Shown piece by piece: positions 10,701 to 19,673 of a stretch of 64,000 nt of DNA. The notes beneath the pieces are model-generated. The model saw nothing but the letters and a program-made list of their open reading frames with translations. It had not been told where the DNA came from and made no database searches. Source of the stretch: Ianthella basta (taxonomy: Eukaryota > Porifera > Demospongiae > Verongiida > Ianthellidae); assembly GCA_964019415.1 (NCBI GenBank), contig OZ025872.1, positions 9,839,178 to 9,903,177 of the forward strand, in the 5' to 3' direction. The position numbers and the translations under genes were made by a program. Every line of letters starts with the position of its first letter. Within the stretch, counting starts at the first letter, position 1.

Positions 10701-12931
10701 GACTACCAAAGATACAAGAACCAGCAATTCTTGAAAGAAGACACACTATTTTTCAGAGTGGACTGCATCGAACCAAAATTGAAGAACATGTTGAGCTTCA
10801 AGGATTTACTAGAGAGCTACACACAATAAAAAGACGTTTATTAGAAACATGTAATACAAATAATAATCAATCTTTTCCATATGTACCCTCCATCTCTTTG
10901 TGTAAATCACATGCATAGCTTGTACTCAGAAACACATGGCATGATTTTTGTGCGTTGTACGTAGAATGTCACTTTTACATATATGGCACTGTATGCTGTA
11001 GCAATTCGAACATCAAGTGACGTCTTACAATAGATATGCATGTCGCGACAAGGAAGTGGCTGGTAGGGGGTTAAGTACTGTCTGCTTGGCACAGCAGGAA
11101 ATGGGTGACGGCGGCAAAGGGACGTTAACATGGCTGCCACTTCCCCACTTGCATACCACGAGTACAGTATACATACGTACATGACACCACTGACTACTTC
11201 CATTACCACAATGTATACATGCACATACATAGGGCAATGATAATGGAAAGTGCATACGTAAGTTGGGACTATCGTATCATGAGGAAACCTGCGTAAGAGA
11301 TACAATACTGCATGTGTAGGCAAGTTGTGTGTATGCACGGGAATACATCCAAGTGTCGACATAATGTCACCGATCGGAGATCCATTGATTGTCCCTGTCC
11401 CTGATTTGGCCGTTCAATGCAGCGAGCCTTACAGTAATACACAGTGCTAAGGCTTCCTTGTGAGCCTTCGATCGTGTGGTTGCGGCCAAATGTTATGCAT
11501 AACATTATGTAATAATTACATTCCACAGTGCATAATTGCATTCCGCATGCACAAGTCGACATAATATACTTAACCTGACCATGAGGAGGGGTCACGCATC
11601 ACCTAACTAAATAATGTGTACGAAATCTCATGGGACGCTATATTTGTGAAATTGGCAAGTTAGAGGACATTTGCAAAAAATGCAATAAACAAACTGTCAT
11701 TAGATATCAACAGGATACAAGGACTTTGCAAAAATAGAATTGTGAAATCTTCCGGCAAGGGTACCCGTGAAATGTACATCCCATGAAAATTAGTATGTAT
11801 ACAGTAGACTATGCACTAATGTGCTGTTCCCTCCTATACTGAAGTGTTGTGGCACGCTTGAATACACTACTATCTGTTCAGTGACAGAGCATGATGTGAA
11901 CATTGATGACAAGGAGGTAACTATTTCAAGGTGTTGATACAAGCCCTTTACTAATCTCATAAAATATATGGCCACTATGGGAAATATGCATGTAATTCAA
12001 AACGGTGTATCTGCATGGCTGACCAACAGCATGGAACAAAATGCTCAGCGACAGATTCTGCAGAATCACAGACTGGCGTCATAGTGGGATATAATGAGCC
12101 AGTGAGTTACTAGCATACTCTGCTTGCCCGGTGCAATTGTGTGGGGTGCATGTCTGTAACTAAGTTTCATATTCAATACCAGCCAATCAGATTGTAGGTT
12201 GCAAAGCAATCGTGTGAACAACTGCATTCCTCATCACCCTTTATATATTACAATACACACATCACAGGCTAGTAGTGCAATATGTACAGCACTCAGGGTG
12301 TGGGCTCTCGTGTCTAATACAACATCTAGTCTCACACCATACGTTCCTGTGGCTTGGCAGTTTGAGAAGGAAAGCCTTCTCCATGGGTGAAGAACAGTAA
12401 TAAGCTCGCGAAGAATTAGCGGGATGCAAGGCTATATAACATCCAGCTTTACTTCGTGCAGTATCAGTAACACAACTTCACACCTGGTGCATATGTACAG
12501 ACCTATGTACACGTACATACCCCCCCCCACACACACTCACACTCACCTGCCTGCCTCACAGCGAGGTCCACATTGTCCAGGACAATCTGCAACAAGCAAG
12601 GAGTGAACTCGGCGACACGACTCACCTACCACACAGAGGGAGGAGAGGAGGGGGTGAGGGGTGAGAACAATGCATCAGTAAAGGAATCTTGTAAGAAAAT
12701 TACACATGTCTGAACCCCAACCAACACCACTTTCGTATAGAGACAGGATGCTCAATATCTGTTACAGTGCATCAACTTAGTACATTCATAACCACGTACA
12801 CGTGCACCCATTCTGTAAGTACCACCGGGAAGCAACCCTATTCCTACCTCCTCTAACTGTTTCTCCGCTTCCTCCCTCTGGCTGGGGTCCAAGGTGCGAG
12901 AAAGCACCAGCATCAAGCCGGCCGCATCCAT
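1779..12931 (-). CDS. IPO7: Importin-7/8-like nuclear import receptor, 5' part of gene (exons 1-7)
   Basis: Karyopherin-beta family receptor that carries cargo through nuclear pores under RanGTP control. Exons read on the minus strand: 1 at 12848-12931, 2 at 12547-12625, 3 at 4454-4607, 4 at 3708-3866, 5 at 3423-3582, 6 at 2950-3134, 7 at 1779-1852. Each is bounded by AG and GT and the phases run on without a break. Exon 1 starts MDAAGLMLVLSRTLDPSQRE, the family's N-terminal helix. Exon 3 contains AAIYLKNMIMKYW, exon 4 LDYPEKW and SDNQAYWLGALLSLYQLARK, exon 6 WWKAKKWATRVLWRIFE; all are importin-7/8 landmarks. The gene continues left of the window. Intron 2 is about 7.9 kb and holds two TRAF-like genes on the other strand. 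Exons 3-7 are secure. Linking them to this exon 1-2 pair is inference, because further copies of the pair lie upstream at 18 and 23 kb. Confidence 0.8.
2249..2436 (-). mobile_element. Foldback insertion carrying a hammerhead-like motif (element 1)
   Basis: A 188 nt insertion in an importin intron. It is bounded by the direct repeat CTGTCTTACAA at 2238-2248 and 2437-2447. Inside are inverted arms (2252-2280 against 2377-2405, sharing GGGATTACTTGAGCGTTAAAC-like sequence) and a unique tail of about 30 nt on the right. The hammerhead-like core is on the minus strand between the arms. Direct repeats of this length suggest retrotransposition-type integration (inference). Confidence 0.65.
2307..2345 (-). 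ncRNA. Hammerhead ribozyme-like motif 1
   Basis: Minus strand: GCAA, then CTGAAGA, an extra A, a GGCCC/GGGCC hairpin, then GAAACGTT and TTGC. GCAA pairs with TTGC as stem I. The core fits the hammerhead C3-U4-G5-A6-N7-G8-A9 and G12-A13-A14-A15.1 pattern. Stem III is only A-C/G-U with no loop. Position 17 is U, which is allowed but less usual. Cleavage activity is untested. Confidence 0.55.
3381..3420. repeat. (CA)n microsatellite
   Basis: Pure CA dinucleotide tract of about 20 units. It ends directly at the donor of importin exon 5, so intronic repeat length could influence splicing there. Confidence 0.9.
3628..3705. repeat. (CA)n microsatellite
   Basis: Interrupted CA tract inside importin intron 4, ending at the donor of exon 4. 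Open frames across it are dipeptide artefacts. Confidence 0.9.
4085..4465. repeat. Pyrimidine-rich minisatellite in importin intron 3
   Basis: C/T-rich tandem array, nearly free of G, with a higher-order period of about 65 nt: the string CCCTCCCTCCCACCCCTCC recurs near 4185, 4250 and 4315. It runs up to the donor of exon 3. On the transcribed minus strand it becomes a G-rich purine tract inside the pre-mRNA intron. Confidence 0.85.
4638..4702. repeat. (GT)n microsatellite
   Basis: GT dinucleotide tract of about 30 units, just upstream (in gene orientation) of importin exon 3. Confidence 0.9.
5120..5344. mobile_element. Foldback insertion with decayed hammerhead arms (element 2)
   Basis: A 225 nt insertion bounded by the 12 nt direct repeat TGCTGGAGAACT (5108-5119 and 5345-5356). 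It has a unique left tail (5120-5161) and then a near-perfect inverted repeat: 5162-5240 (starts GATCATGTAAATGATGAGCA) pairs with 5260-5342. Each arm carries GGGTCGAAACGTCCTGC, the 3' half of the hammerhead-like motif, but the CTGANGA box has decayed to TTGACAA on one strand and CAGACAA on the other. In the plus copy GCAG and CTGC still pair as stem I. Likely an inactive relative of elements 1, 3 and 4. Confidence 0.6.
5992..7275 (+). CDS. TRAF-like RING/zinc-finger/MATH protein 1
   Basis: Intronless 427-residue protein. RING finger at residues 26-59 (C26, C29, C41, H43, C46, C49, C56, with Asp59 as last ligand, as in TRAF6-type CPxD). TRAF-type zinc fingers at about 75-215. A short linker of about 60 residues replaces the usual coiled coil. 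MATH/TRAF-C domain at about 278-424 includes WYSDPVYSHIGGYKMCL, DNDDNLKWPF and a final FLKDNTLFFRVDC strand. By family this is an adaptor and possible ubiquitin ligase downstream of innate immune or TNF-type receptors. ATG was chosen because MA(x)-(F/Y)(K/R)GV starts are shared by the paralogues. It lies inside importin intron 2 on the opposite strand. Unlike its relatives it has no clear STAT-like site just upstream. Confidence 0.9.
   Translation: MATCSFKGVEYEFLNTPQELLEELKCSICLELVSAPVQTSCGHLFCGRCITRATTCPIDRNSFTTTPDHFNERRVHNFKVKCPNRGRGCQWQGDLVDAKTHKETNCGYVIVACTNSGCGLEIERRQLEKHRSSSCAHRKYNCPYCFHQDTYQEITTTHFTRCPEMPLPCPGGCGRRGLVRRNVAQHLTADCPGELVACTYAIAGCQEIVKRKNLKKHLKDKDQHLDTVMASHLALSFLVRDILTTVNSGSQQKVEATRLPLAFRPWLQTTPTCYPRPPWVIKMEGFQEKKENDEVWYSDPVYSHIGGYKMCLKVHANGKGNSISMQILLMTGDNDDNLKWPFKGTITVSLLNQLEDGQHHTRQLWSPDDDISDGTSEGVRGRDRALGKRQSQFISHHDLDYKVDERQQFLKDNTLFFRVDCFGLQLD
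7276..9450. other. Intergenic region with a 76-nt tandem array
   Basis: No coding gene is visible. Positions 7908-8220 hold about four copies of a 76 nt unit beginning AGGACAGTGCCTACTGTCCC and containing CTCTGAAATAAGGACACCTC. The array ends near 8268 with GAGAGGTGCCACTGTA, similar to the termini of the CAGTGGAACC elements at 21.9 and 42.2 kb, so it is probably part of a decayed relative. The remaining sequence is AT-rich with no recognised feature. Confidence 0.6.
9457..9465 (+). promoter_or_regulatory. STAT/GAS-like site upstream of TRAF-like 2
   Basis: TTCCCAGAA fits the STAT consensus TTCN3GAA and lies 26-18 bases before the start codon. The same or a similar site occurs at comparable distance in other TRAF-like copies. 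Proximity to the ATG means it could be in the 5' UTR. Confidence 0.4.
9483..10829 (+). CDS. TRAF-like RING/zinc-finger/MATH protein 2
   Basis: Intronless, 448 residues. RING at residues 26-59 with CPICLE, SCGHLFCGEC and CPVD (Asp as last ligand), TRAF zinc fingers to about 215, and a MATH domain that includes WYSDPVYSHFGGYKMCL and DNDDNLKWPFKGTIKVSLLN. It is about 20 residues longer than protein 1 at the C-terminus (after the final MATH strand: NMLSFKDLLESYTQ). The stop codon overlaps an AATAAA polyadenylation signal (10825-10830). It is in tandem with TRAF-like 1 and lies on the opposite strand inside importin intron 2. Predicted signalling adaptor or E3 ligase by family. Confidence 0.9.
   Translation: MATHSYRGVPYRFVGTKRKLLEELKCPICLELVSDPVQTSCGHLFCGECIRGIRQCPVDRQLFNTTPDQFNNRRLRGFRVKCPNFEKGCSWQGDLGDAENHTRDVCQFTIVACHNGGCNEKMGRQELDKHMYNQCPQRRYQCPHCRKEDTYLEVTTTHFTMCEDMPLPCPSRCGRRRLVRRNMAQHLSTECPEELVACTYAIAGCQEFVKRKDLKQHLQDKDAHLDAVMSSYLSLSLFVRDIANVVNSGSQQKVEATRLPLAFRPWLQTTPTCYPQPPWVIRMEGFQEKKENDIQWYSDPVYSHFGGYKMCLNVDANGSGDGKGTHVSVFISLMRGDNDDNLKWPFKGTIKVSLLNQLEVGQHHTKQIWSPHNEVPEDTSGRVTWSRDGRGDHGWGLPHFISSQDLDYQRYKNQQFLKEDTLFFRVDCIEPKLKNMLSFKDLLESYTQ
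10831..12160. other. Intergenic, no feature seen
   Basis: AT-rich sequence without a convincing gene, RNA or repeat. Short open frames on the minus strand show no family motif. Confidence 0.5.
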
Positions 12932-13065
12932 TACAAACGGCTACTTTTCTCTTTCGCCTTACACAACGCTGCCCTCCTTTCTCCTGTAGGTTCAGGTGCT
13001 TCCTTTCGATACCTCTCTGGCTGTAGGGCTTGTTGACTGGAGCTACCTCTCTCAATCGAAACTCA

Positions 13066-13150
13066 CAATGTCAAGTCGTCATTGAGCTCCATCAAAGGGC
13101 GCCATTTTAACGGCGAGGTAGTCACATGTGCATCACGTGCTAAATCATGC
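13066..13150 (-). promoter_or_regulatory. Putative importin promoter block, copy A
   Basis: About 150-220 bases upstream of the exon 1 ATG lies a block that reads on the minus strand as GAGCACGTGATGCACATGTG, then TCGCCGTTAAAATGGCGCCC. It holds an E-box CACGTG and an AAAATGGCGCC motif resembling YY1/E2F sites. Nearly the same block precedes the other exon 1 copies at 18295-18365, 23500-23570 and 35765-35830. It is better conserved than surrounding DNA, which supports a promoter role; no transcription start is visible. Confidence 0.5.
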
Positions 13151-13480
13151 TGACCACACTACATACATGCAATACAGGCGTATGGAGTTTGCTCTATTGC
13201 AGGTAACTGGCACAGCAAATCTGCAGATCGACCTTTATGTATTTTAATAGCTGGATTTAGATAGCTATAGATGTCGACAATTCTGTGAATCGACAAGGCC
13301 AGATTAACAGGCACAGTATTATCCAATAGCATTCATACTAGCTATCACAAGGGTAGCTAGGTACGTAGCTAAATAAAACAGGTTGTTAGCTAGCTGCTGC
13401 TGCATTGGTTTGGTTGTTGTGCAGCTAGCTAAGTAACTGCACAATGGCAGGTATGTGAGTAATCATGTGACAATGATGAA

Positions 13481-13745
13481 TTGTTCAAGGACTTCAGGAT
13501 GTTCACATCTCCTGATCTCCTACCACGTGCACTTTCTTCTTCACTTCCCATCTGTCCTATCCATGCAGTGCTGAGGAAGATGAGGATTGAGGACCTGAAG
13601 TGCTGTCAGAGTTCTCAAGACCAGTGTTCGTCCACTGCTACATGTATAACACGACAAGGGGGAGGGGCTGGAGGAGGGGCAGGTGAGGTAGACATGAGAA
13701 GTGGTGGTAAGACTGGCATGCAATAAAAGGACCACACAAACATGG
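13481..13745. repeat. Duplicated non-coding segment (A)
   Basis: A stretch containing CTGTCAGAGTT, a CCACTAC/ACATG patch and a GGGGAGGGGCAGG run. It recurs in degenerate form at about 18590-18740 and 36340-36500, always upstream of an importin exon 1 copy in gene orientation. Frames are not conserved between the copies, so I treat it as duplicated non-coding DNA. It marks the outer part of the repeating unit. Confidence 0.45.
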
Positions 13746-14591
13746 CAGCACGTGGTACGACGTTAAAATGCAAGTTAGTGTGACCTCATACAATCTAATT
13801 ACGTATGTACTCTTGATGTAACTCCATATTTCACACGAAATTATGTTCTAACACATAAATCACATAATAAAACTAGCTAGCTATATACATATACGTACAG
13901 TAAAGTACCGACTATCAACGTAAAAGGTTTAGAACATCTACAACACAGGCCCTGCGTACGTGCTTCAATTCGATGTCCCTGTAGTAGTATTCAAAGAAAG
14001 ACATGTAGCTACAGTATGCATAAAGTATATAGTGTCGCAAACACCAGTTTACGGTACATGCACAATACCATGATAGGATACACATGCGGTCTGCATACTA
14101 CAGTGACAAGACAGGCACATGTTGCATGTCGTTGTATATATGTAGGCCAATCAATGTCATTTCGGTGCATATAGAACCTCTCTTTTGATCTGTTAGCTAC
14201 AACAAATGGAGTGTTCATAGAGTAGGGTGAATTGTGCGTAACTTAACAGGTAGCTACTTATGCATGTGTATGTGTTACCTGTATGTATACATGGCCATTT
14301 AAATGAGTGTGTGTGTGTGGGGGGGGGAACTTTGGCAGTGTGACTATGGCACAATATGGGACAGCCCAAGTTCGAGGCCAGGCCATGTAGCTACTTTTCA
14401 GAGACAGTGACAAGACAACAAATGCAGCCCACTAAGCTACACAGTTAGCTACTTAGCACACTGATCACTGACTTATTTACTGACTGACACTGTAGCTATG
14501 TGTGATTGCACTGAATGGACTGTGGGTAGCTACAGCTACGTACCTGTGAGAGTAGCCTTCTGGCTAAAGGCTTCCCAACATTTATACTGTA

Positions 14592-14808
<217 letters not shown>

Positions 14809-14964
14809 ATGTCTGCATGGTATGTAGTGTGTGTATAAATGTAAAGACCCACAAATTATAAATGTACTAGTAGTCATTGGTATATATGCCCATGACTCTC
14901 TTGCACGGTTTAGATACTTGTACGACTAGTGCATATGCTTGTACATACAGTATAATGATATGCT

Positions 14965-15036
14965 GAATAATTCATGAGTGTATAAATAGTAACTTCCAAA
15001 TGTAGGTGCTTTAATAATATTCATATGTTCCTGAAA
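14965..15036 (+). promoter_or_regulatory. TRAF-family promoter block, copy 3
   Basis: Shared block GAATAATTCATGAG, TATAAATAG (14981-14989), AACTTCCAAATGTAGG, then an AATATTCAT motif and TTCCTGAAA. The same order occurs upstream of the copies at 19.7, 40.6 and 57.7 kb and in reduced form at 61.1 kb. In this copy the STAT-like and CArG-like sites are each imperfect. The TATA box lies about 80 bases before the ATG. Confidence 0.55.
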
Positions 15037-15064
15037 ACTGCCACGTGACACCAACAAGCAGAGG

Positions 15065-16354
15065 ATGGCCAGTGGGTCACTACCACAGTACAGTTACAAA
15101 GGAGTTACGTACACTTTTGTAGACACACCACTACAATCCCTGGAAGACTTGAAGTGTTCCATCTGTCTGGAGCTGGTCTCTGACCCAGTGCAGACCAGTT
15201 GTGGGCACTTGTTCTGTGGGAAGTGCCTTAAAGGTATTCGCCAATGCCCCATTGATCGTGAAAGCTTCACCACAACTCCAGACCACTTTAACAAGCGGCG
15301 ACTGAGGAGCTTCAAGGTGAAATGCCCCAAATCTGTGAAGGGATGTGACTGGCAGGGAGACCTGGGGGATGCTGAGAAGCACACAGAAGAGAAATGCAAC
15401 TATCAGGAAGTCAAATGCCCTAAAGGATGTGACAAGAACATGCAGCGCCAAGATCTTTCTGACCATCTGCAAATAAACTGCCCCTTGCGTGACTACCAAT
15501 GCCCTCACTGCCGACATCAAGGCACCTTTGAAAGTGTAACCACCTCCCACTATACGATCTGCGAGGACTTTCCCCTCACCTGCCCTGCTGGATGCCATGT
15601 GTGTATTCATAGAAAGAACATGGCTACTCATCTCCAGCAGTCCTGCCCAATGGAGTTTGTGGAGTGTGAGTACAAGATGCTAGGATGTAGTGCTCTAGTC
15701 AAGCGAAATGCAATTGATGAACACAACGCAGATGTCAAGTACCATCTTAAAATGGCAATGAAAGCACAAGTAAAGATGTTCTCCTGTTTGCAATCTGCAT
15801 TCAGTGCAGCCTTCCAGACTGTGCCAGATGTCTCTAGCCTCCCCCTCTCCTTCCGTCCCTGGCTTCAGACCACACCCACTTGCTACCCTATTCCACCCTG
15901 GGTCATCAAGATGGAGGGATTTCAGGGGAAGAAGGAGAATCAAGAAGTGTGGTACAGTGATCCTGTGTACTCTCACTTTGGAGGGTACAAGATGAGTCTC
16001 AGGGTGGATGCTAATGGAACCGCAGATGGTAAAGGCACTCATGTGTCTGCGTTCATCTCCACGATGAAAGGAGACAATGACGACAATCTGAAGTGGCCCT
16101 TCAAAGGCACCATCAAAGTGAGCCTGCTCAACCAGCTGGAGGATGGGCAGCATCTCACAAAGATACCCTGGACTCCTAACAGGAAATGTGATCGTGTTAG
16201 AGGAGTAAGAGCAGAAAGCACAGACACATGGGGATTTGGGTGTTTCACTACTCATGAAGACCTCAGCCAAAAGAGTAGGCAATTTTTGAAGGACGACACA
16301 TTGTTCTTTAGAGTGGACTGCATTGAGCTATCATCTGAGATGATGGCAAACTAA
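15065..16354 (+). CDS. TRAF-like RING/zinc-finger/MATH protein 3
   Basis: Intronless, 429 residues. The N-terminus is five residues longer (MASGSLPQYSYKGV), so RING ligands are C31, C34, C46, H48, C51, C54, C61 and Asp64. The zinc-finger region (about 80-230) contains CPAGC and CPMEFVECEYKMLGC, which differ from proteins 1, 2 and 5 but match the copies at 57.7 and 61.1 kb, so it belongs to a second subgroup. The MATH domain (about 275-425) has WYSDPVYSHFGGYKMSL and DNDDNLKWPFKGTIKVSLLN. It lies between importin 5'-end copies A and B. Adaptor or ligase role is inferred from family. Confidence 0.9.
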   Translation: MASGSLPQYSYKGVTYTFVDTPLQSLEDLKCSICLELVSDPVQTSCGHLFCGKCLKGIRQCPIDRESFTTTPDHFNKRRLRSFKVKCPKSVKGCDWQGDLGDAEKHTEEKCNYQEVKCPKGCDKNMQRQDLSDHLQINCPLRDYQCPHCRHQGTFESVTTSHYTICEDFPLTCPAGCHVCIHRKNMATHLQQSCPMEFVECEYKMLGCSALVKRNAIDEHNADVKYHLKMAMKAQVKMFSCLQSAFSAAFQTVPDVSSLPLSFRPWLQTTPTCYPIPPWVIKMEGFQGKKENQEVWYSDPVYSHFGGYKMSLRVDANGTADGKGTHVSAFISTMKGDNDDNLKWPFKGTIKVSLLNQLEDGQHLTKIPWTPNRKCDRVRGVRAESTDTWGFGCFTTHEDLSQKSRQFLKDDTLFFRVDCIELSSEMMAN

Positions 16355-16412
16355 GTACTAAGCAGATTGTGCTCAACTTATACTGTTTGTAGTTTGTACA
16401 CATTTACCTCTT

Positions 16413-16542
16413 GGTAGTCTCGTGTGCCAGCCCCTATTTCCCTTATTGTGCAATTGCGGATAAATTATTATAGTGATTATTTATTTCTTATTAATAATTA
16501 GCGCGATTGCGCAATAATAGGGGGTGGCGCGCGAGACTAACC
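16413..16542. mobile_element. MITE-like inverted repeat
   Basis: 130 nt element with inverted ends: left GGTAGTCTCGTGTGCCAGCC, right (reverse complement) GGTTAGTCTCGCGCGCCACC, both running on into CCCTATT and a TTGCGCAAT-like arm around an AT-rich centre. No coding capacity. A clear target duplication was not identified. Confidence 0.7.
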
Positions 16543-16912
16543 TTTTGGCATGTATGAAGATACTGTATCAGACTGTACAATAATATTATCATGTAATCTA
16601 TAATTATATAGAGGTAGTGGTACCCATTGTTTGTACACTGTAATACAAGAGAAGAGTTTGGTGCCATGTAATTCTGTACATGTTCATGCATAAAACCAGT
16701 GAAAGCATCACATATACGTACGTAGCTTTGCATGTCCAGCCAGGAGGAGGATGGTTACGTATGTACAGGCCACATGGGTGATCTGCATGCAGGAAACTAA
16801 TTTATACAGTTTCACACTGCAGTGTTCTGTACTACGTATATGAGATCATCCCCATGTTCTCACTGGAACTTGCAGGTAGCTGCACACATTGCACACTACT
16901 TGAAACTATAGC

Positions 16913-16937
16913 AGGTGAACCTGCGGAAGGATCATTA
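16913..16937 (+). rRNA. Fragment of 18S rRNA 3' end
   Basis: AGGTGAACCTGCGGAAGG followed by ATCATTA is an exact 25-nt match to the universal 3' terminus of eukaryotic 18S rRNA. Upstream sequence does not continue into 18S. The downstream bases (CTGTAGCATTGC...) could be ITS1 of this species but cannot be verified here. It is an isolated rDNA fragment, not a functional gene. Confidence 0.75.
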
Positions 16938-17574
16938 CTGTAGCATTGCTTCTCTGCACAGCTGTTGCGGCCGCTGCAGTGTACGTATGTGCATGTGTTT
17001 CGCATAGCCAGACTGTCATTGCTGACTCTGTCCTCACAAACAAGGAAATGTTGTGACAGAGGAGTCAGAACAAAATGGCGATCTGGTAATGCAAGACTAG
17101 GGTGGGGTGGGGCATGCATGTGATAGTGAAATGATGTGTGTGAGGGTATAAGGAGGTATGCGTGAAATGTGTGGGTTAGGGAATAGAAGGGAGTGGGTAT
17201 AAGGGTGGACTAAATTGTCCCTCACATGTATACATTGCTATGTGGCAAAGATGTGATTCACATGTCAAATTTCCAATTCAATATTAGTCAATCAGATTGC
17301 AGGTTGTGAAGTACGTAACCATGTGAACAACTAACTGCCTCATCAGTATACAATTTACAATATACCACAGGGTAGCAGTGTAATATGTGATTAACAGCGC
17401 TAGCACTCAAGGTGTGGGCTCTGCCTAATACAACATCCAGCTATTGCTTTGTGCAGTATCAGCCACCACTTGTGCTACAAACAACACACAGCATTCTCAA
17501 CCATGTACTGCAAAATATGTGGTAGTAATTGTTTGTGTACACATCTGTACACATGCATGCACACACGCACGCAC
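16938..17574. other. Start of repeat unit B, non-coding
   Basis: From about 17271 the sequence parallels 12167-12546 and 22520-22830: CAATCAGATTG followed by a GTGTGGGCTCT and AATACAACATC pattern. This is the intron and flank between importin exon 2 copies and neighbouring DNA. No gene is seen. Confidence 0.5.
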
Positions 17575-18158
17575 CTCCTGCCTCACAGCGAGGTCCACAT
17601 TGACCAGGACAATCTGCAACAAGCAAGGAGTGAACTCGGCAACACGACTCACCTACCACACAGAGGAGGAGTGAGGGGAGGGGTAAGGAGAATGCATTGG
17701 TGAGGATATCATGTAGAAGGGATACACATGCCTGAAAACCCCTGCCAACGCCACTTTGAATAGAGGAAGGGGGCTCAATATCAGCAACAAAACATTAACT
17801 TAATACTGTACATTTAATATATGTACATGTGTGTAGCCTTGTTTAAGCTACAACGGGCAGTATTGCTGTAATTCAAAGCTTGCAGTGTGCAATACAGTCT
17901 GTCCGATCCCACCTATACAGCTACATTCATCACTGCTATATACATAGTATTACATACACTGACATACGTACATACATACAGGCATTCTACACATCCGTAC
18001 AGAGTGACACACACACGTGCACCCATTCTCTCAGTACTGGAAGTACCACTATAAATCGGTCCGCATGTTCCTACCTCCTCTAACTGTTTCTCCGCCCCCT
18101 CCCTCTGGCTGGGGTCCAGGGTGCGAGAAAGCACCAGCATCAACCCGGCCGCATCCAT
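17575..18158 (-). pseudogene. Duplicated importin exons 1-2, copy B
   Basis: Second copy of the importin 5' end. Exon 1 (18075-18158, 28 codons) reads MDAAGLMLVLSRTLDPSQRE with Gly in place of Glu after it, and keeps its donor. Exon 2 (17575-17652) is 78 nt, not 79: the 3' end reads GTGAGGCAGGAG before the donor, so splicing to exon 3 at 4607 would shift the frame. The donor has also changed from GTGAGT to GTGCGT. The promoter block is conserved at 18295-18365. It could still serve as a non-coding or alternative leader, but as a coding 5' end it looks disabled. Confidence 0.65.
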
Positions 18159-18369
18159 TACAAATGGATACTCTTCTCTTTCGCCTCGCACAAAACTGCT
18201 CTCCTTTCTTCTGTAGGTTCAGATGCCTTCCATCGCTACAGTACCTCACTGGCTGCACGGCTAGTACGGTGGAGCTACCTCTTAAATCGACACTCACACA
18301 ATCGAGCTCCATCAAGAGGGTGCCATTTTTACGGCGAGGTAAGTCACATGTGCATCACGTGCTCAAGAA

Positions 18370-19560
18370 CCTCATCCTCCTCAGCAACACATGGTGAGGA
18401 AAGGAGAGTATAGGAGAGGATGGGAAATGAAGAAATATGAATTTAAAGCAGGATTCCTGGGTGAAGTGTACGTTTCTGAGATCTTTTAAACAGTTTTACC
18501 ATGGTCGCATAATTATTCACCTACCTGGTACGCGACTAGTAGCTAAAGCTGCACTTAGCTATGTACATGGCAGCAAAACTAGTAACCCATGTCTGAACTA
18601 CTGTCAGAGTTGATTGCTCGTTCTGACCAAGTGTTTGCCACCACACGCAATGTGGCATATTATCCCTGGAAAGAGCTATAGGGAGGGGCAATGAGGGGCA
18701 GACAATGTAGACGCTACGAGAAGCGAGTGTAGAGAGTGGCACAGAAGGAGCAAATGCAAAAATGTAAGCAGTACAACTTTAAATTTGCAATCTTATGCAA
18801 TACATTTGTGTATTTTACACTGGCTTGTGGTTGCTATGTTATTCTTGCTATATGATATGCCATCAATGAAGTACATTATACAGCTCAATATATATATATT
18901 ATAGAGGCAGCTGTAGGTACGACATGCTGCATGCTTCAGTCCTCTGCCTCTATCAGTAATCAAAGAAAGACGTGCACAGTGTTTTTAAAGTATTACAGTC
19001 ATACAAACACTGTAATAGCTATAGTGTATGTAGTGTAACTCTATGCATCATAATATAACGTTAACATGCACAGTTATAGGACAGTGCAATTGCAACATAT
19101 GCATGCAATCTTATAATATGTGGACTATACAAATACAATGACATGGCAATGATGTGTTACTGTTCACTGATCAATACCACGTTGGTGTGTGCATACAGTT
19201 TGCTCACTATATCTATACTGTCATGATCTATCAGTTACAACAAAAGGAGTGTGCATTAATTCATAGTGGAGGGTGGTATGTCACTTATTATGTGTGTTGC
19301 ATGTATCTGTGCAGATATATGTGCATAATGTCATGCAGATGCTCAATGCTGTGTTAATACGTAGTTGACACTGACATGAAAGTCAGTACCATGAGTGTAT
19401 ATCTATGTGTGTATACTTATGTATGTCGTTAACATAGGGAGAGACATACATATCATGTCTCTCCCTGTGTGTGTTGCACAGTGTATACAAAGAGTATCAA
19501 GAACCTATGGACAAATGTAGACATTAGTATCATACTATTTGTATAAGTAATAGGACAATA
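18370..19560. other. Intergenic, no gene seen
   Basis: Contains the degenerate duplicate of the 13.5 kb segment at about 18590-18740. From about 19380 it matches the DNA at 40210, upstream of the TRAF-like 5 gene. No coding signal. Confidence 0.5.
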
Positions 19561-19570
19561 CTGATATGCA

Positions 19571-19641
19571 GAATAATTCATGAGGCTATATATAGCAACT
19601 TCCAAATTAGGAGATTTAATGAAATTCATGATTTCCTGGAA
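19571..19641 (+). promoter_or_regulatory. TRAF-family promoter block, copy 4
   Basis: GAATAATTCATGAG, TATATATAG, then CCAAATTAGG (19602-19611, a perfect CArG/SRF consensus CC(A/T)6GG) and TTCCTGGAA (19633-19641, a perfect STAT TTCN3GAA consensus). The two sites lie 72 and 41 bases before the ATG, the same spacing as in copy 5. The gene behind it is broken. Confidence 0.5.
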
Positions 19642-19673
19642 CTGCCACGTGACACCCAACAAGAACTCTCGTT

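Noticed and set aside
13481..13726. 81-codon plus-strand frame as a gene
   Set aside because: The duplicated segments at 18.6 and 36.4 kb do not keep the frame, and no motif is recognised.
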